DNA of 64,000 nucleotides, taken from positions 186,001-250,000 of the forward strand of contig CAMBSD010000001.1 in assembly GCA_945870425.1 (NCBI GenBank), read 5' to 3'. Both the position numbers and the translations under genes were made by a program. The notes below the pieces were generated by a model, which was given only the letters and a program-made list of their open reading frames with translations, did not search any database and was not told where the DNA came from. The stretch is from Chitinophaga pinensis (GTDB lineage: Bacteria > Bacteroidota > Bacteroidia > UKL13-3). This document shows, piece after piece, positions 51,194 to 60,151 of the stretch (its first letter is position 1; each line of letters opens with the position of its first letter).

Positions 51194-51712
51194 CTAATCT
51201 GTTATGAATAAGGCTTTCAACTCTGTAGCTTCATCAGGTTTCATTTTACCTGCTAAAACGAGTCTTAATTGCCTTCTTCTAAGTGCCCCTTCAAATCGTT
51301 TTTGCTCGTCTTCTGTATCGGGTTGTAATTGCGGAACCATCAATGGTGATCCATTTCTATCCAAAGCTACAAAAGTGTAATAAGCTTCGTTTGATTTGAA
51401 TTTTTCTCCACTTGGTATATTTTCAGCATGCACCACGATATGAATTTCCATGGATGTATTAAAAGCTCTCGAAACCTTTGCCTCTAAAGTAACAACATCA
51501 CCTAGTCTAATGCATTTACCAAAACTAACACTATCAACCGATGCCGTTACTACTGTCTTTCCGCTGTGTTTTTGAGCTGCAATGGCAGCTACTATATCCA
51601 TCCAATGCAGCAGCCTCCCGCCCATTAAATTATTTAAAGTGTTGGTATCATTAGGTAGCACTAATTCATTCATGATGGTGTGCGAATCCATTGGTTTTTT
51701 TACGATTGTCAT
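51194..51712 (-). CDS. Acyl-CoA thioesterase (hotdog fold, YciA/ACOT-like)
   Basis: This 172-residue hotdog protein has the family pattern: LPNDTNTLNNLMGGRLLHWMDIVAAIAAQKHSG, then VDSVSFGKCIRLGDVVTLEAKVSR, where the glycine/asparagine and acidic residues form the active site. It hydrolyses acyl-CoA esters. The physiological substrate is not certain. It lies downstream of glmS on the same strand with a weak hairpin (51726-51752) in between, so it may be co-transcribed or have its own promoter. Confidence 0.92.
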   Translation of the reverse strand: MTIVKKPMDSHTIMNELVLPNDTNTLNNLMGGRLLHWMDIVAAIAAQKHSGKTVVTASVDSVSFGKCIRLGDVVTLEAKVSRAFNTSMEIHIVVHAENIPSGEKFKSNEAYYTFVALDRNGSPLMVPQLQPDTEDEQKRFEGALRRRQLRLVLAGKMKPDEATELKALFITD

Positions 51713-51725
51713 AATAATAAAATTA

Positions 51726-51752
51726 AATAGCCCACTTTAGAGGCGGGCTATT
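51726..51752 (-). terminator. Weak hairpin between glmS and the thioesterase gene
   Basis: AATAGCCC (51726-51733) faces GGGCTATT (51745-51752). On the minus strand it is followed by TAATTTTATT, a T-rich but interrupted tail, so termination of glmS may be only partial. Confidence 0.5.
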
Positions 51753-51781
51753 ATAAATAAGGTTTGATTTTAAAAATAGTT

Positions 51782-53623
51782 TTATTCTACGGTAACCGAT
51801 TTGGCAAGGTTTCTTGGTTGATCCACATTACACTCACGCAAAACAGCAATATGATAAGATAACAACTGTAAAGGTATGGTAGCAATTAAAGGCAACATGG
51901 CTTCTTCGCAATCTGGTATATAAATGACATGATCTGCCATGGTAGCAATATGTTCATCTCCTTCCGTTGCAATGGCTATTACCCTACCTTTTCTGGCTTT
52001 TACTTCTTGTATATTGCTAACCACCTTTTCGTAATTGCTATGGTTTGTAGCAATCACCACAACTGGCATTTCTTCGTCAATTAAGGCAATTGGACCATGC
52101 TTCATTTCAGCTGCAGGGTAACCTTCAGCATGTATGTAGCTAATTTCTTTTAGTTTTAAAGCACCTTCTAATGCAATAGGGAAGCCGTACCCACGACCTA
52201 GATACAATGCGTTTTTAGAATCTTTAAACTCTTCTGCAATTATTTTAGTTTGAGCATCTGTTAAAAGTACTTTTTCAACTTTAGCAGGTAGGGTTTCAAT
52301 TTCTATTAATAATTCACGTAGTCTGCTAGTTGATATGGTTCCGCGTTTTTGGCCTACTGACAAAGCCATCAATAGCAGCGCAGTTACCTGTGCTGTAAAG
52401 GCTTTGGTTGACGCCACACCTATTTCAGGTCCGGCATGGGTGTAGGCACCAGCATCTGTTAATCGAGGAATAGATGAACCTACCACATTACAAATTCCGA
52501 AAATGGTAGCACCACGACTTTTTGCAAGTTCAAGCGCAGCCAAGGTATCAGCTGTTTCGCCTGATTGTGAAATAGCTATAACAAAGTCTTTTTCATCAAT
52601 AACCGGATTTCTATATCTAAATTCAGATGCATATTCAACTTCAACAGGAATGCGGGCAAAGTCTTCGAACAAATATTCACCAACCAAACCTGCATGCCAC
52701 GATGTTCCGCAGCCTACAATGATAATTCTCTCAAGGTTTTTAAATTTATCTTCGTATTTATCAATACCAGCCATAGAAATTCTGCCGTCATTGATGTGAA
52801 TTCTTCCTCTATACGAATCTAATATTGAACGAGGTTGTTCAAAAATTTCCTTCAACATGAAGTGATCATAACCACCTTTCTCAATACTTTCAAGATTGAT
52901 TTCTAATTCTTGTATGTATGGTGTTTTTATGGTATTGTCAATCGTTTTTACAATAAGTTGATTGTTTTGGATAATGGCCATTTCACCATCATTCAAATAA
53001 ATAACTTTACGGGTATATTCAACAATTGGAGTAGCATCGCTGGCAATAAAATGTTCGTTTTCGCCAACACCAATAACCATAGGACTTCCTTTACGAGCGC
53101 CAATCAAATAATTAGGGTCTTCATTAGAAAGAATAACAACGGCATAGGCACCAATTACTTGTGTTAAGGACATACGCACAGCCTCTTCAAAGGTTACATC
53201 ATTTTTGTCGTATATGTCTTCAATAAGGTGAATTAAAACTTCTGTGTCGGTTTCACTTTTAAACTCATGTCCACGCTTTACCAAAGCTGCTTTCAAAGAA
53301 GCATAGTTTTCGATAATTCCATTGTGAATAATGGCAAATTTACCGCTACCCGATAAGTGAGGGTGAGCATTTACATCATTTGGCGCCCCATGAGTAGCCC
53401 AACGGGTATGGCCCATACCTGTTAAAGCTTTGGTGTCTTGCGAGCCAATGGACTCTTCAAGGTCCGAAACCTTACCACTTTTTTTATAGATTTTGAATTG
53501 TTTGTCAGCGCCAAGTAACGCAACTCCAGCACTGTCATATCCGCGATATTCCAGTCGTTTTAATCCCTTTAATACAACTGGGCAGGCTTCACGATGCCCT
53601 ATATAAGCTACTATTCCACACAT
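51782..53623 (-). CDS. glmS: Glutamine-fructose-6-phosphate aminotransferase (isomerising)
   Basis: This 613-residue enzyme has the N-terminal glutaminase domain beginning MCGIVAYIG (catalytic Cys2, then RLEYRGYDSAG), and two SIS sugar-isomerase domains (about 290-600: VGCGTSWHAG, ISQSGETADTLAAL, HAEGYPAAEMKHGPIALI). It makes glucosamine-6-phosphate for peptidoglycan and lipopolysaccharide. The length and motifs are complete. The DAHP synthase gene precedes it with a 45-base gap, then DUF4270 and a short GT5 gene, so the minus-strand group may be one operon. No glmS ribozyme is evident upstream. Confidence 0.97.
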   Translation of the reverse strand: MCGIVAYIGHREACPVVLKGLKRLEYRGYDSAGVALLGADKQFKIYKKSGKVSDLEESIGSQDTKALTGMGHTRWATHGAPNDVNAHPHLSGSGKFAIIHNGIIENYASLKAALVKRGHEFKSETDTEVLIHLIEDIYDKNDVTFEEAVRMSLTQVIGAYAVVILSNEDPNYLIGARKGSPMVIGVGENEHFIASDATPIVEYTRKVIYLNDGEMAIIQNNQLIVKTIDNTIKTPYIQELEINLESIEKGGYDHFMLKEIFEQPRSILDSYRGRIHINDGRISMAGIDKYEDKFKNLERIIIVGCGTSWHAGLVGEYLFEDFARIPVEVEYASEFRYRNPVIDEKDFVIAISQSGETADTLAALELAKSRGATIFGICNVVGSSIPRLTDAGAYTHAGPEIGVASTKAFTAQVTALLLMALSVGQKRGTISTSRLRELLIEIETLPAKVEKVLLTDAQTKIIAEEFKDSKNALYLGRGYGFPIALEGALKLKEISYIHAEGYPAAEMKHGPIALIDEEMPVVVIATNHSNYEKVVSNIQEVKARKGRVIAIATEGDEHIATMADHVIYIPDCEEAMLPLIATIPLQLLSYHIAVLRECNVDQPRNLAKSVTVE

Positions 53624-53668
53624 AGGCTGCGAATGTAGTTTGAAATTCTCTTATTTCAAAGCGGTTTT

Positions 53669-54661
53669 TTAATGAGATAGGGATACAACAGATTCTCTAA
53701 TTGTCTGAATTCCTAATAATAAAATGTCGAATTCGTCAAAATTAAGTGCTTGATTACTATCAGATAACGCCACTTTAGGATTTGGATGAATTTCTATCAT
53801 CAAACCATTTGCTCCTGCTGCCACAGCGGCTAGTGATATGGGGTAAACAAATTTTGCCTCACCTGTTCCATGACTTGGGTCTGCAATTATTGGTAGGTGT
53901 GAAAGTGACTGAATAAGCGGAATTACATTTACATCAAATACATTGCGCATTTGAGGATCAAAACTTCTGATGCCACGTTCACATAAAATCACATCTTCAT
54001 TTCCATTACTCAAGATGTAGTCTGCAGCAAGCAACCATTCGTTTGTTTTGGCAATCATACCGCGCTTCAACATCACTGGTTTTTTAACTTTTCCAAGTTC
54101 GGCAAGCATAAAAAAGTTACTCATGTTTCTGCTGCCTACTTGAATAATATCAGAGTACTCCAATACCTCGTCAAGTAAACTTAAATCCATCAACTCTGTA
54201 ATAACATTTAAACCGTGCTCTGTAGCAGCTTCTTTTATTAGTTTTAAGCCATCTAAGCCCATACCTCTAAACGAGTATGGAGATGTTCTTGGTTTATAAG
54301 CACCACCTCTCAAAAATTTTAAACCACTTCTACTGATGAATTCTGCTGTTTGAAAGATTTGCTCTTCACTTTCAATAGAACATGGACCTGCAATTAAAGA
54401 AAATCCATTATTGGAAATTTCACTTCCATTGATGTGTATCTCAGTATGTTTTTTGTATTTATTACTTGAAAGTTGAAATGGAGTTTCAATTTCAATAATT
54501 TCTGAGATGCTATTTGAAAACTCATTCAAGAAACTCTTATCGTTGAGTTTAGGTATAACAAATTCCTGTTTATCCGACAAATAGATATAATCAAATTTGG
54601 TTTGTTTTAGTTTATTGACCAAAAAAGGGATTTGTTGTTTGTTTGAGAGTTTTACAATCAC
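53669..54661 (-). CDS. aroF: 3-deoxy-7-phosphoheptulonate (DAHP) synthase, type I-beta
   Basis: The 330-residue protein has a ferredoxin-like N-terminal regulatory segment (about 1-75) followed by a TIM barrel with the active-site motifs GPCSIESEEQ, RGGAYKPRTSPYSFRG, GSRNMSNF, KRGM, CERGIRSFD, DPSHGTG and the metal/substrate-binding LMIEIHPNPKVALSD. It joins erythrose-4-phosphate and phosphoenolpyruvate in the first step of aromatic synthesis. The N-terminal domain is of the type used for feedback inhibition in relatives. No chorismate mutase domain is fused here, unlike many Bacteroidota enzymes. A degenerate relative with that domain is at 7275-8039. Confidence 0.95.
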   Translation of the reverse strand: MIVKLSNKQQIPFLVNKLKQTKFDYIYLSDKQEFVIPKLNDKSFLNEFSNSISEIIEIETPFQLSSNKYKKHTEIHINGSEISNNGFSLIAGPCSIESEEQIFQTAEFISRSGLKFLRGGAYKPRTSPYSFRGMGLDGLKLIKEAATEHGLNVITELMDLSLLDEVLEYSDIIQVGSRNMSNFFMLAELGKVKKPVMLKRGMIAKTNEWLLAADYILSNGNEDVILCERGIRSFDPQMRNVFDVNVIPLIQSLSHLPIIADPSHGTGEAKFVYPISLAAVAAGANGLMIEIHPNPKVALSDSNQALNFDEFDILLLGIQTIRESVVSLSH

Positions 54662-54672
54662 GTTATAACATT

Positions 54673-56073
54673 TTATTTAGTAACAGTATAAGTAAGATTC
54701 AGTTTTATACCGCTTCCTTTTTTTGTATTAATAATCGCCCTTGCTGCACTAACAGGGTTGTCAGCAGGCACTACTATGTTAAAACCATAATTTATATTTC
54801 TACCTTGCTTGTATTGGTCGTAAAGGTATGCTATGGTTCTAGCAAAGTTGAATCTATATTCTTTTCTGCCTCCTAAAAATCCGCCACCAGAATAGTTCAC
54901 AGCTTCAAGCAATAAATCTTTTTGGTACAAGTACGAATTTCGTCCAAGTGAATCAGAAGATGTAAGAAATAATTGACTAGGTGCATTGTAATTGCCAGCA
55001 TCACTTCCACTAGCAATCGGCACAACAAGTTCTGCCCCGTTTATTAATACATTCGGATGTTTCTTAAGAAGTTCAAATATGGTGGGCAGATTTAACCTAA
55101 TTTTTGTTCCAAATGCACCTTGCAGATATGCCGAAACTGTATCAGGAATTCCATTAACAATTTTGGTGCTATCTTTGGGTAACAAAACTTGTATTCTGTT
55201 GGCTGGTATATTGGTATGCTCAAATTGATTATATCTTGACTCAGCTCCATAATTGATTGGAAAAACAACTTTTAATGAATCATTGTAATAAACTGCTATT
55301 CCTGCTTGTGTATTTGTTGAATTGGCGTAGAGGTTAAAGTAGCCTATAGCGCCTTCATTACTCAAAGGTTCGGCTGCGGATTTAATATAAATGCCATTGA
55401 ATTGCTTTTTGAAATCGATAGAGTTAAGTTTGTTATTTACATCAAGGGTTTTGAACAAATCTTTATAATTATCATTCATTTTAATTCTCACATGGGGTAC
55501 AATTGTTTCAGATTTTGAACCAAGTTTAAAAGTTAAACTATCTGTGAAATTAAATTTATTAGACCATACCGTTGTAAAATTTAGGTCATCAATGAACTTG
55601 GGTACCCTTGTGCAATAATAAACAGAATCAAATGAAAGGGTATCTGTTAACCGAAAAACTTGTATTTCTTGGGTAGTTCCAGTATTACCATAATAACTTT
55701 TGCTAGTTGCAAAAGGCAATTGAAGCACCACTGAATCAATTTTGGCATTGACTCCTCCAAATGTAAAGGATGATGCGCCACCAGGCAGATTAAATTCAGT
55801 TATGACATGAGCCTTTGTTGTACCAAAATCCAAATCATTCATAGCACCAAGCATATAATAGGATTGGCGATGCGTGGCCAATGTGTCCATCTGAACTGTA
55901 TAGGCTTCCACCAAAAAGGTATCAGTATATTTCACATTCAAGTCTTTTCCTTGGCCAATGATATCATACCCTGCGGTATCAATATCTTTTTTACAAGACG
56001 TTTGGGTAATGAATAAGAGAAGTAAACCTAAAAAAGATAGCTTATTAATTTTGTCTTTGAAGTAAAGTATCAT
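54673..56073 (-). CDS. DUF4270 lipoprotein
   Basis: The lipobox TQTSC (then KKDIDTAG) follows a hydrophobic segment when translation starts at the ATG at 56073 (MILYFKDKINKLSF). Upstream GTG and ATG codons at 56106-56091 were rejected because they lengthen the leader beyond a normal signal peptide. The mature beta-rich protein of about 440 residues includes the DUF4270 phrases GYDIIGQGKDLNVKYTDTFLVEAYTVQMDTL. The family is typical of Bacteroidota and is often next to the short GT5 gene and glmS, as here. It overlaps the end of the GT5 gene by 29 bases. Function unknown. Confidence 0.88.
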   Translation of the reverse strand: MILYFKDKINKLSFLGLLLLFITQTSCKKDIDTAGYDIIGQGKDLNVKYTDTFLVEAYTVQMDTLATHRQSYYMLGAMNDLDFGTTKAHVITEFNLPGGASSFTFGGVNAKIDSVVLQLPFATSKSYYGNTGTTQEIQVFRLTDTLSFDSVYYCTRVPKFIDDLNFTTVWSNKFNFTDSLTFKLGSKSETIVPHVRIKMNDNYKDLFKTLDVNNKLNSIDFKKQFNGIYIKSAAEPLSNEGAIGYFNLYANSTNTQAGIAVYYNDSLKVVFPINYGAESRYNQFEHTNIPANRIQVLLPKDSTKIVNGIPDTVSAYLQGAFGTKIRLNLPTIFELLKKHPNVLINGAELVVPIASGSDAGNYNAPSQLFLTSSDSLGRNSYLYQKDLLLEAVNYSGGGFLGGRKEYRFNFARTIAYLYDQYKQGRNINYGFNIVVPADNPVSAARAIINTKKGSGIKLNLTYTVTK

Positions 56074-56863
56074 ATAGTTCAATATAAGCATCCGCATATT
56101 GCTCACTATCGTTGTGCTCCAATATGATTTTGCCCTTTTGTTTTTTCATAAATTTAGATACTTCAACATCAATATCAGCACTAGCTCTGACAACCGCATC
56201 AGCATGTGTGATACCAGTAATATATAACCCAGCGCTATCCGATTTACCTAATGAAACCACTTGTTTTGAATCAATAGTATTCAAACTAGCTTTACGAGCA
56301 AAGTCTTTTCCCAAATTCTCTTCAAATTGATTTTCGAAAACAGAATAAACCACTTTGGCATTTCTGAAAACAGGTTCGTCCTTGTATATTGTTTTCAGAT
56401 AAAGAGGTATTAAACTCGTCATCCAGCCTTGGCAGTGAATGATATCGGGCTGCCAACCTAGTTTTTTAACTGTTTCCAAAGCACCTTTGCAGAAGAAAAT
56501 TGTCCTCTCGTCATTGTCATTGAAGAAAGCATTTTTCTCATCAGTGTAAACGAACTTGCGGTGAAAGTAGTCTTCATTATCCAAGAAATAAACTTGCATT
56601 TTGGCTTCCTGAAGAGATGCTACTTTAATAGTCAGAGGATTATCGTTGTCATCAATGGTTATATTAATTCCGGATAGCCTTACCACTTCGTGAAGTCGGT
56701 TGCGTCTTTCATTAATACAGCCGAATCTTGGCATCAACACTCTAATTTCATTGTCTTTTTCCTGAATGGCTTGTGGCAACCTGCGTGCTAGGTCACCTAC
56801 ATTAGTCACTTGAAGAAAAGGAGTCATTTCTGAGGAAATGAACAATACTTTTTTTCTGGCCAT
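56045..56863 (-). CDS. Short glycogen/starch synthase-like (GT5) protein, N-domain only
   Basis: This 272-residue protein matches the N-terminal lobe of glycogen synthase (VLFISSEMTPFL, then IIHCQGWMTSLIPLYLK) but has no C-terminal GT-B lobe. The ADP-glucose motif KTGGL of true GlgA reads QVTNVGDL here, so the active-site lysine is missing. It belongs to the short GT5 group encoded next to panC and DUF4270 in many Bacteroidota. A real glycogen synthase activity is doubtful. The start ATG at 56863 is 106 bases from the divergent panC start. Confidence 0.85.
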   Translation of the reverse strand: MARKKVLFISSEMTPFLQVTNVGDLARRLPQAIQEKDNEIRVLMPRFGCINERRNRLHEVVRLSGINITIDDNDNPLTIKVASLQEAKMQVYFLDNEDYFHRKFVYTDEKNAFFNDNDERTIFFCKGALETVKKLGWQPDIIHCQGWMTSLIPLYLKTIYKDEPVFRNAKVVYSVFENQFEENLGKDFARKASLNTIDSKQVVSLGKSDSAGLYITGITHADAVVRASADIDVEVSKFMKKQKGKIILEHNDSEQYADAYIELYDTLLQRQN

Positions 56864-56969
56864 AATAAATTATTTGGGCTACAAATTTACGAAATGTTAA
56901 CGGAATGTTTAATATTTGCCCAAAAAATCTTGAACAAAACATACAATACCCTACTAATCAAGCCTAATT

Positions 56970-57806
56970 GTGATAAGCTTTACGACCGTTAACGATTTAA
57001 GTGCCTATATTCGAGAGATTAAGCCTACTAAAACAATTGGTTTTGTACCTACTATGGGCGCCCTACACCTTGGACATATTTCATTGATTGAAGAATCGAA
57101 GAAACACTGCGATATTAGTATTTGCAGTATTTTTGTGAACCCCACCCAATTTAATAATGCAAGTGATTTAGAAAATTACCCTCGCTTGATTGAAAACGAC
57201 ATGAAATTACTGCTTGAAAATGGTTGTGACGTGCTGTTTCACCCCAGTGTTGAACAAATGTACCCGAATGGCTTGCAAAAAAATGAGGAGGATTATGGGC
57301 AAGTCCTAAAGGTATTTGAAGGTTTGCATAGACCTGGTCATTTTGATGGTGTGTTAACAGTAGTAGCTCGATTATTTGATATTGTTAAACCTCATAAAAG
57401 TTTTTTTGGTCAAAAAGATTACCAGCAGTGCATAGTCGTGGCTGAGTTGATTAAAAGAAAATTTCCTGAGATAGAATTACATGTATGCCCAATTCTGCGG
57501 GAAAACAGTGGTTTGGCTATGAGCAGTAGAAATTTAAGGCTCAACGATATCGAAAAATCAGATGCTTTGCTCATAAACCAAGCCTTACAATACATAAAAT
57601 CCGGATTTGGTCAAAAGGACCTAGCTTTATTGATTGAAGAAGCCAAGCAGATAATTAATGAAAGTAAATTATTATCCATTGAGTATTTGGATGTGGCAAA
57701 TGCAATTAATTTAGAGCCAATAAAAAATTCAAATACCAAGGCTATAGTGCTTGCTGCCGTCCATTGCGGTCCTGTAAGGCTAATCGACAATATCTTATTG
57801 AATTAA
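56970..57806 (+). CDS. panC: Pantothenate synthetase
   Basis: The 278-residue enzyme has the N-terminal motif FVPTMGALHLGHISLI (the HIGH-like ATP site), the SIFVNPTQFNNASDLENYPR pantoate/beta-alanine region, and FFGQKDYQQC and LAMSSRN further on. It condenses pantoate and beta-alanine with ATP to pantothenate, the precursor of CoA. It starts with GTG at 56970, in frame with the conserved N-terminus. It is divergent from the short GT5 gene, an arrangement common in the phylum. panD is not in the window. Confidence 0.95.
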   Translation: MISFTTVNDLSAYIREIKPTKTIGFVPTMGALHLGHISLIEESKKHCDISICSIFVNPTQFNNASDLENYPRLIENDMKLLLENGCDVLFHPSVEQMYPNGLQKNEEDYGQVLKVFEGLHRPGHFDGVLTVVARLFDIVKPHKSFFGQKDYQQCIVVAELIKRKFPEIELHVCPILRENSGLAMSSRNLRLNDIEKSDALLINQALQYIKSGFGQKDLALLIEEAKQIINESKLLSIEYLDVANAINLEPIKNSNTKAIVLAAVHCGPVRLIDNILLN

Positions 57807-57850
57807 CAAAAAGCTAAAAACACTCAACTTTTCTCGCAATTCGATTTGCA

Positions 57851-57858
57851 TATATTTG
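57851..57858 (+). promoter_or_regulatory. Candidate -7 box for the M3 peptidase gene
   Basis: TATATTTG fits the TAnnTTTG consensus of Bacteroidota promoters and lies 20 bases before the ATG at 57878. No clear -33 TTTG is visible at the right distance, so this is only a partial match. Confidence 0.4.
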
Positions 57859-57877
57859 TCTTCTTAAGTTTTATTTC

Positions 57878-60010
57878 ATGAAAAAAATTATCACAGCCTT
57901 AATGATAAGCACAAGTATACTTACTGCTAATGCGCAAAGCAATAGCGATAATCCTCTGTTGAAAAAATGGTCTGGACCTTATGGTGGGGTGCCAGCCTTT
58001 GATGAATATAAAATAACTGACATCAAGCAAGCAATAGAAGCAGGTATAAAAGAAAAATTGGATGAATGTGATGCGATTGCCAACAATCCTAAAGCAGCTA
58101 ATTTTGAGAACACCATTGTAGCCCTTGAGCGCTCAGGTAAAACTTTATCAAGGGTTATGGCTGTTTTTGGCATATATGGTAGCAACATGAGCAGTGCAGA
58201 ATTTGAGCCTATTGAAACTGAAATGACGCCTGAAATCTATTCAGTATCAAATAAGGTATTCCAAAACAAGAAATTGTTTCAACGCATAGAGAAAATCTAC
58301 CTTTCGCCTGAAAGCAAAAAACTAAATGCTGAAAAGCAAAGATTGGTTTGGTTGTATTACACAAACTTTGTTCGTGAGGGAGCTAAGGCAGATGTAGCAA
58401 GTAAGGAAAAAATTAGTGCCATCAATCAAAAGCTTGCAGGCTTGTTTACAAAATTTAGCCAAAATTTGCTAGCCGAAGAGCATAACCAATATGTTGAATT
58501 AAAGAGTGAAGCCGATTTTGATGGATTGCCATCTGAGATAAAAGCAGCTGCTATGGCGCAAGCCAAAGAAAGGAATCTTCCTGTGATGGGTGTGATTTCA
58601 AATACCCGTTCATCTATTGAACCATTTTTAACCTTTTCTAATCGCAGAGATTTGAGACAAAAGGCTTGGGAAATATTCATTAAACGAGGAGATAATGGTA
58701 ATGCCAATGATAACAATTCTACTTTGGTTCAAATTCTAAAATTGCGCGCCCAAAAAGCAAAGCTACTAGGCTTTCCAACTTTTGCTCACTGGAGTTTATC
58801 AAACACGATGGCCAAAAATCCAGATCGCACCATTGCCTTGATGGAAGCGGTTTGGAGACCTGCTATTGCACAAGTAAAAAATGATGTGGCAAGTATGCAG
58901 CAAATGGTGCAAAGCGAAGGAGGCAATTTTAAAATTTCCCCTTGGGATTATCGCTATTATGCTGAAAAAGTCCGAAAAGCCAGATACGATCTTGATCAAA
59001 ATGAAGTGAAACAATACCTACAATTGGAAAAATTGAGAGAGGGTATGTTTTGGGTGGCAGGAGAGTTATTCAATTTATCTTTTAAGCAAGTGCTTGATGT
59101 ACCCGTTTATCATCCTGATGTGCGTGTGTGGGAGGTGTCTAACAAAACCACTGGTAAGGCGATTGGCTTATGGTATTTCGATCCTTATGCTCGCGCTGGT
59201 AAGCGCTCAGGAGCATGGATGAATGCTTACAGAGACCAATCTAAATTGGATGCTGAGGTGTTAACCATCGTTTCAAACAATTGTAATTTTATCAAAGGAG
59301 CCGAAGGCGAACCATTATTGATATCATGGGAAGATGCGAGCACTTTGTTTCATGAGTTCGGACATGCCTTGCATGGCCTATGTTCAGATGTTACTTACCC
59401 GAGTCTTTCAGGCACTTCGGTAGCACGCGATTATGTTGAGTTTCCTTCACAGATCCTTGAGCGTTGGTTGGCTACTCCAGAAGTATTGAAGCAATTTGCA
59501 CTACATTATAAAACCAATGAACCAATACCGCAAAGTTTGGTAGAACGAATTGATAGAGCAGCTACCTTCAACGAAGGATTTTCATCGGTTGAAACCCTTG
59601 CAAGTTCTCTGGTGGATATGAAACTGCATTTGGCAGGCGAGACTCCTATTATTCCTAAAGCCTTTGAAAAAGAAACATTAACTAAGCTGCATATGCCTTC
59701 AGAGATAGTTATGCGTCATCGTATTCCTCAATTTGGTCATATTTTCTCGGGTGATGATTATGCCGCGGGCTACTATAGCTACTTGTGGGCAGACGTAATA
59801 AGTGCTGATGCTTACGAAGCTTTTACTGAAGCCAAAGGACCTTATGACAAAGCTGTGGCAAAAAGATTATATGACCATGTGTTTAGCATTGGAAATACGG
59901 TTGACCAAGAAGTGGCTTACAAAAAATTTAGAGGTCGCGACCCAAAAATTGATGCTTTGATGCGTGCAAGAAATTTCCCATTACCGACAGAGCTAAAGAA
60001 GAAGAAATAG
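57878..60010 (+). CDS. dcp: M3-family peptidyl-dipeptidase (Dcp-like)
   Basis: The 710-residue precursor begins with a signal peptide (MKKIITALMISTSILTANA), so it is probably periplasmic. The mature protein is an all-helical M3 metallopeptidase: the zinc site HEFGHALHG (near residue 490) is intact, followed by the third ligand region (TFNEGFSSVE), with RRDLRQKAWE and YYSYLWADVISAD also conserved. M3 enzymes of this group cut dipeptides from the C-terminus of peptides. A possible -7 box lies at 57851. It is monocistronic. Confidence 0.92.
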   Translation: MKKIITALMISTSILTANAQSNSDNPLLKKWSGPYGGVPAFDEYKITDIKQAIEAGIKEKLDECDAIANNPKAANFENTIVALERSGKTLSRVMAVFGIYGSNMSSAEFEPIETEMTPEIYSVSNKVFQNKKLFQRIEKIYLSPESKKLNAEKQRLVWLYYTNFVREGAKADVASKEKISAINQKLAGLFTKFSQNLLAEEHNQYVELKSEADFDGLPSEIKAAAMAQAKERNLPVMGVISNTRSSIEPFLTFSNRRDLRQKAWEIFIKRGDNGNANDNNSTLVQILKLRAQKAKLLGFPTFAHWSLSNTMAKNPDRTIALMEAVWRPAIAQVKNDVASMQQMVQSEGGNFKISPWDYRYYAEKVRKARYDLDQNEVKQYLQLEKLREGMFWVAGELFNLSFKQVLDVPVYHPDVRVWEVSNKTTGKAIGLWYFDPYARAGKRSGAWMNAYRDQSKLDAEVLTIVSNNCNFIKGAEGEPLLISWEDASTLFHEFGHALHGLCSDVTYPSLSGTSVARDYVEFPSQILERWLATPEVLKQFALHYKTNEPIPQSLVERIDRAATFNEGFSSVETLASSLVDMKLHLAGETPIIPKAFEKETLTKLHMPSEIVMRHRIPQFGHIFSGDDYAAGYYSYLWADVISADAYEAFTEAKGPYDKAVAKRLYDHVFSIGNTVDQEVAYKKFRGRDPKIDALMRARNFPLPTELKKKK

Positions 60011-60074
60011 AATGATGAGAGAATTTGAGTATGTTCATTCTTTAGTTAAAGATTTTAATACTGCAATTTAGATA

Positions 60075-60096
60075 TGTCGGGAAGCAATTCCCGACA
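60075..60096. repeat. REP-like palindrome, family A, isolated copy
   Basis: TGTCGGGAA at 60075-60083 faces its complement TTCCCGACA at 60088-60096, with loop GCAA. It lies between the convergent M3 peptidase and adenine deaminase genes (60011-60151), which contain nothing else. Confidence 0.85.
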
Positions 60097-60151
60097 GCAC
60101 ATGAGAATTTTACTATTTTTAACAAATCTATGCAAAACCTATAATTATATC

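Noticed and set aside
53624-53668. glmS ribozyme upstream of glmS
   Set aside because: The gap to the upstream gene is only 45 bases, too short for the ribozyme, and no matching structure is visible.
56045-56073. Possible frameshift between the GT5 and DUF4270 genes
   Set aside because: The 29-base overlap is in different frames and both products have complete, family-like ends, so it is a normal overlap.
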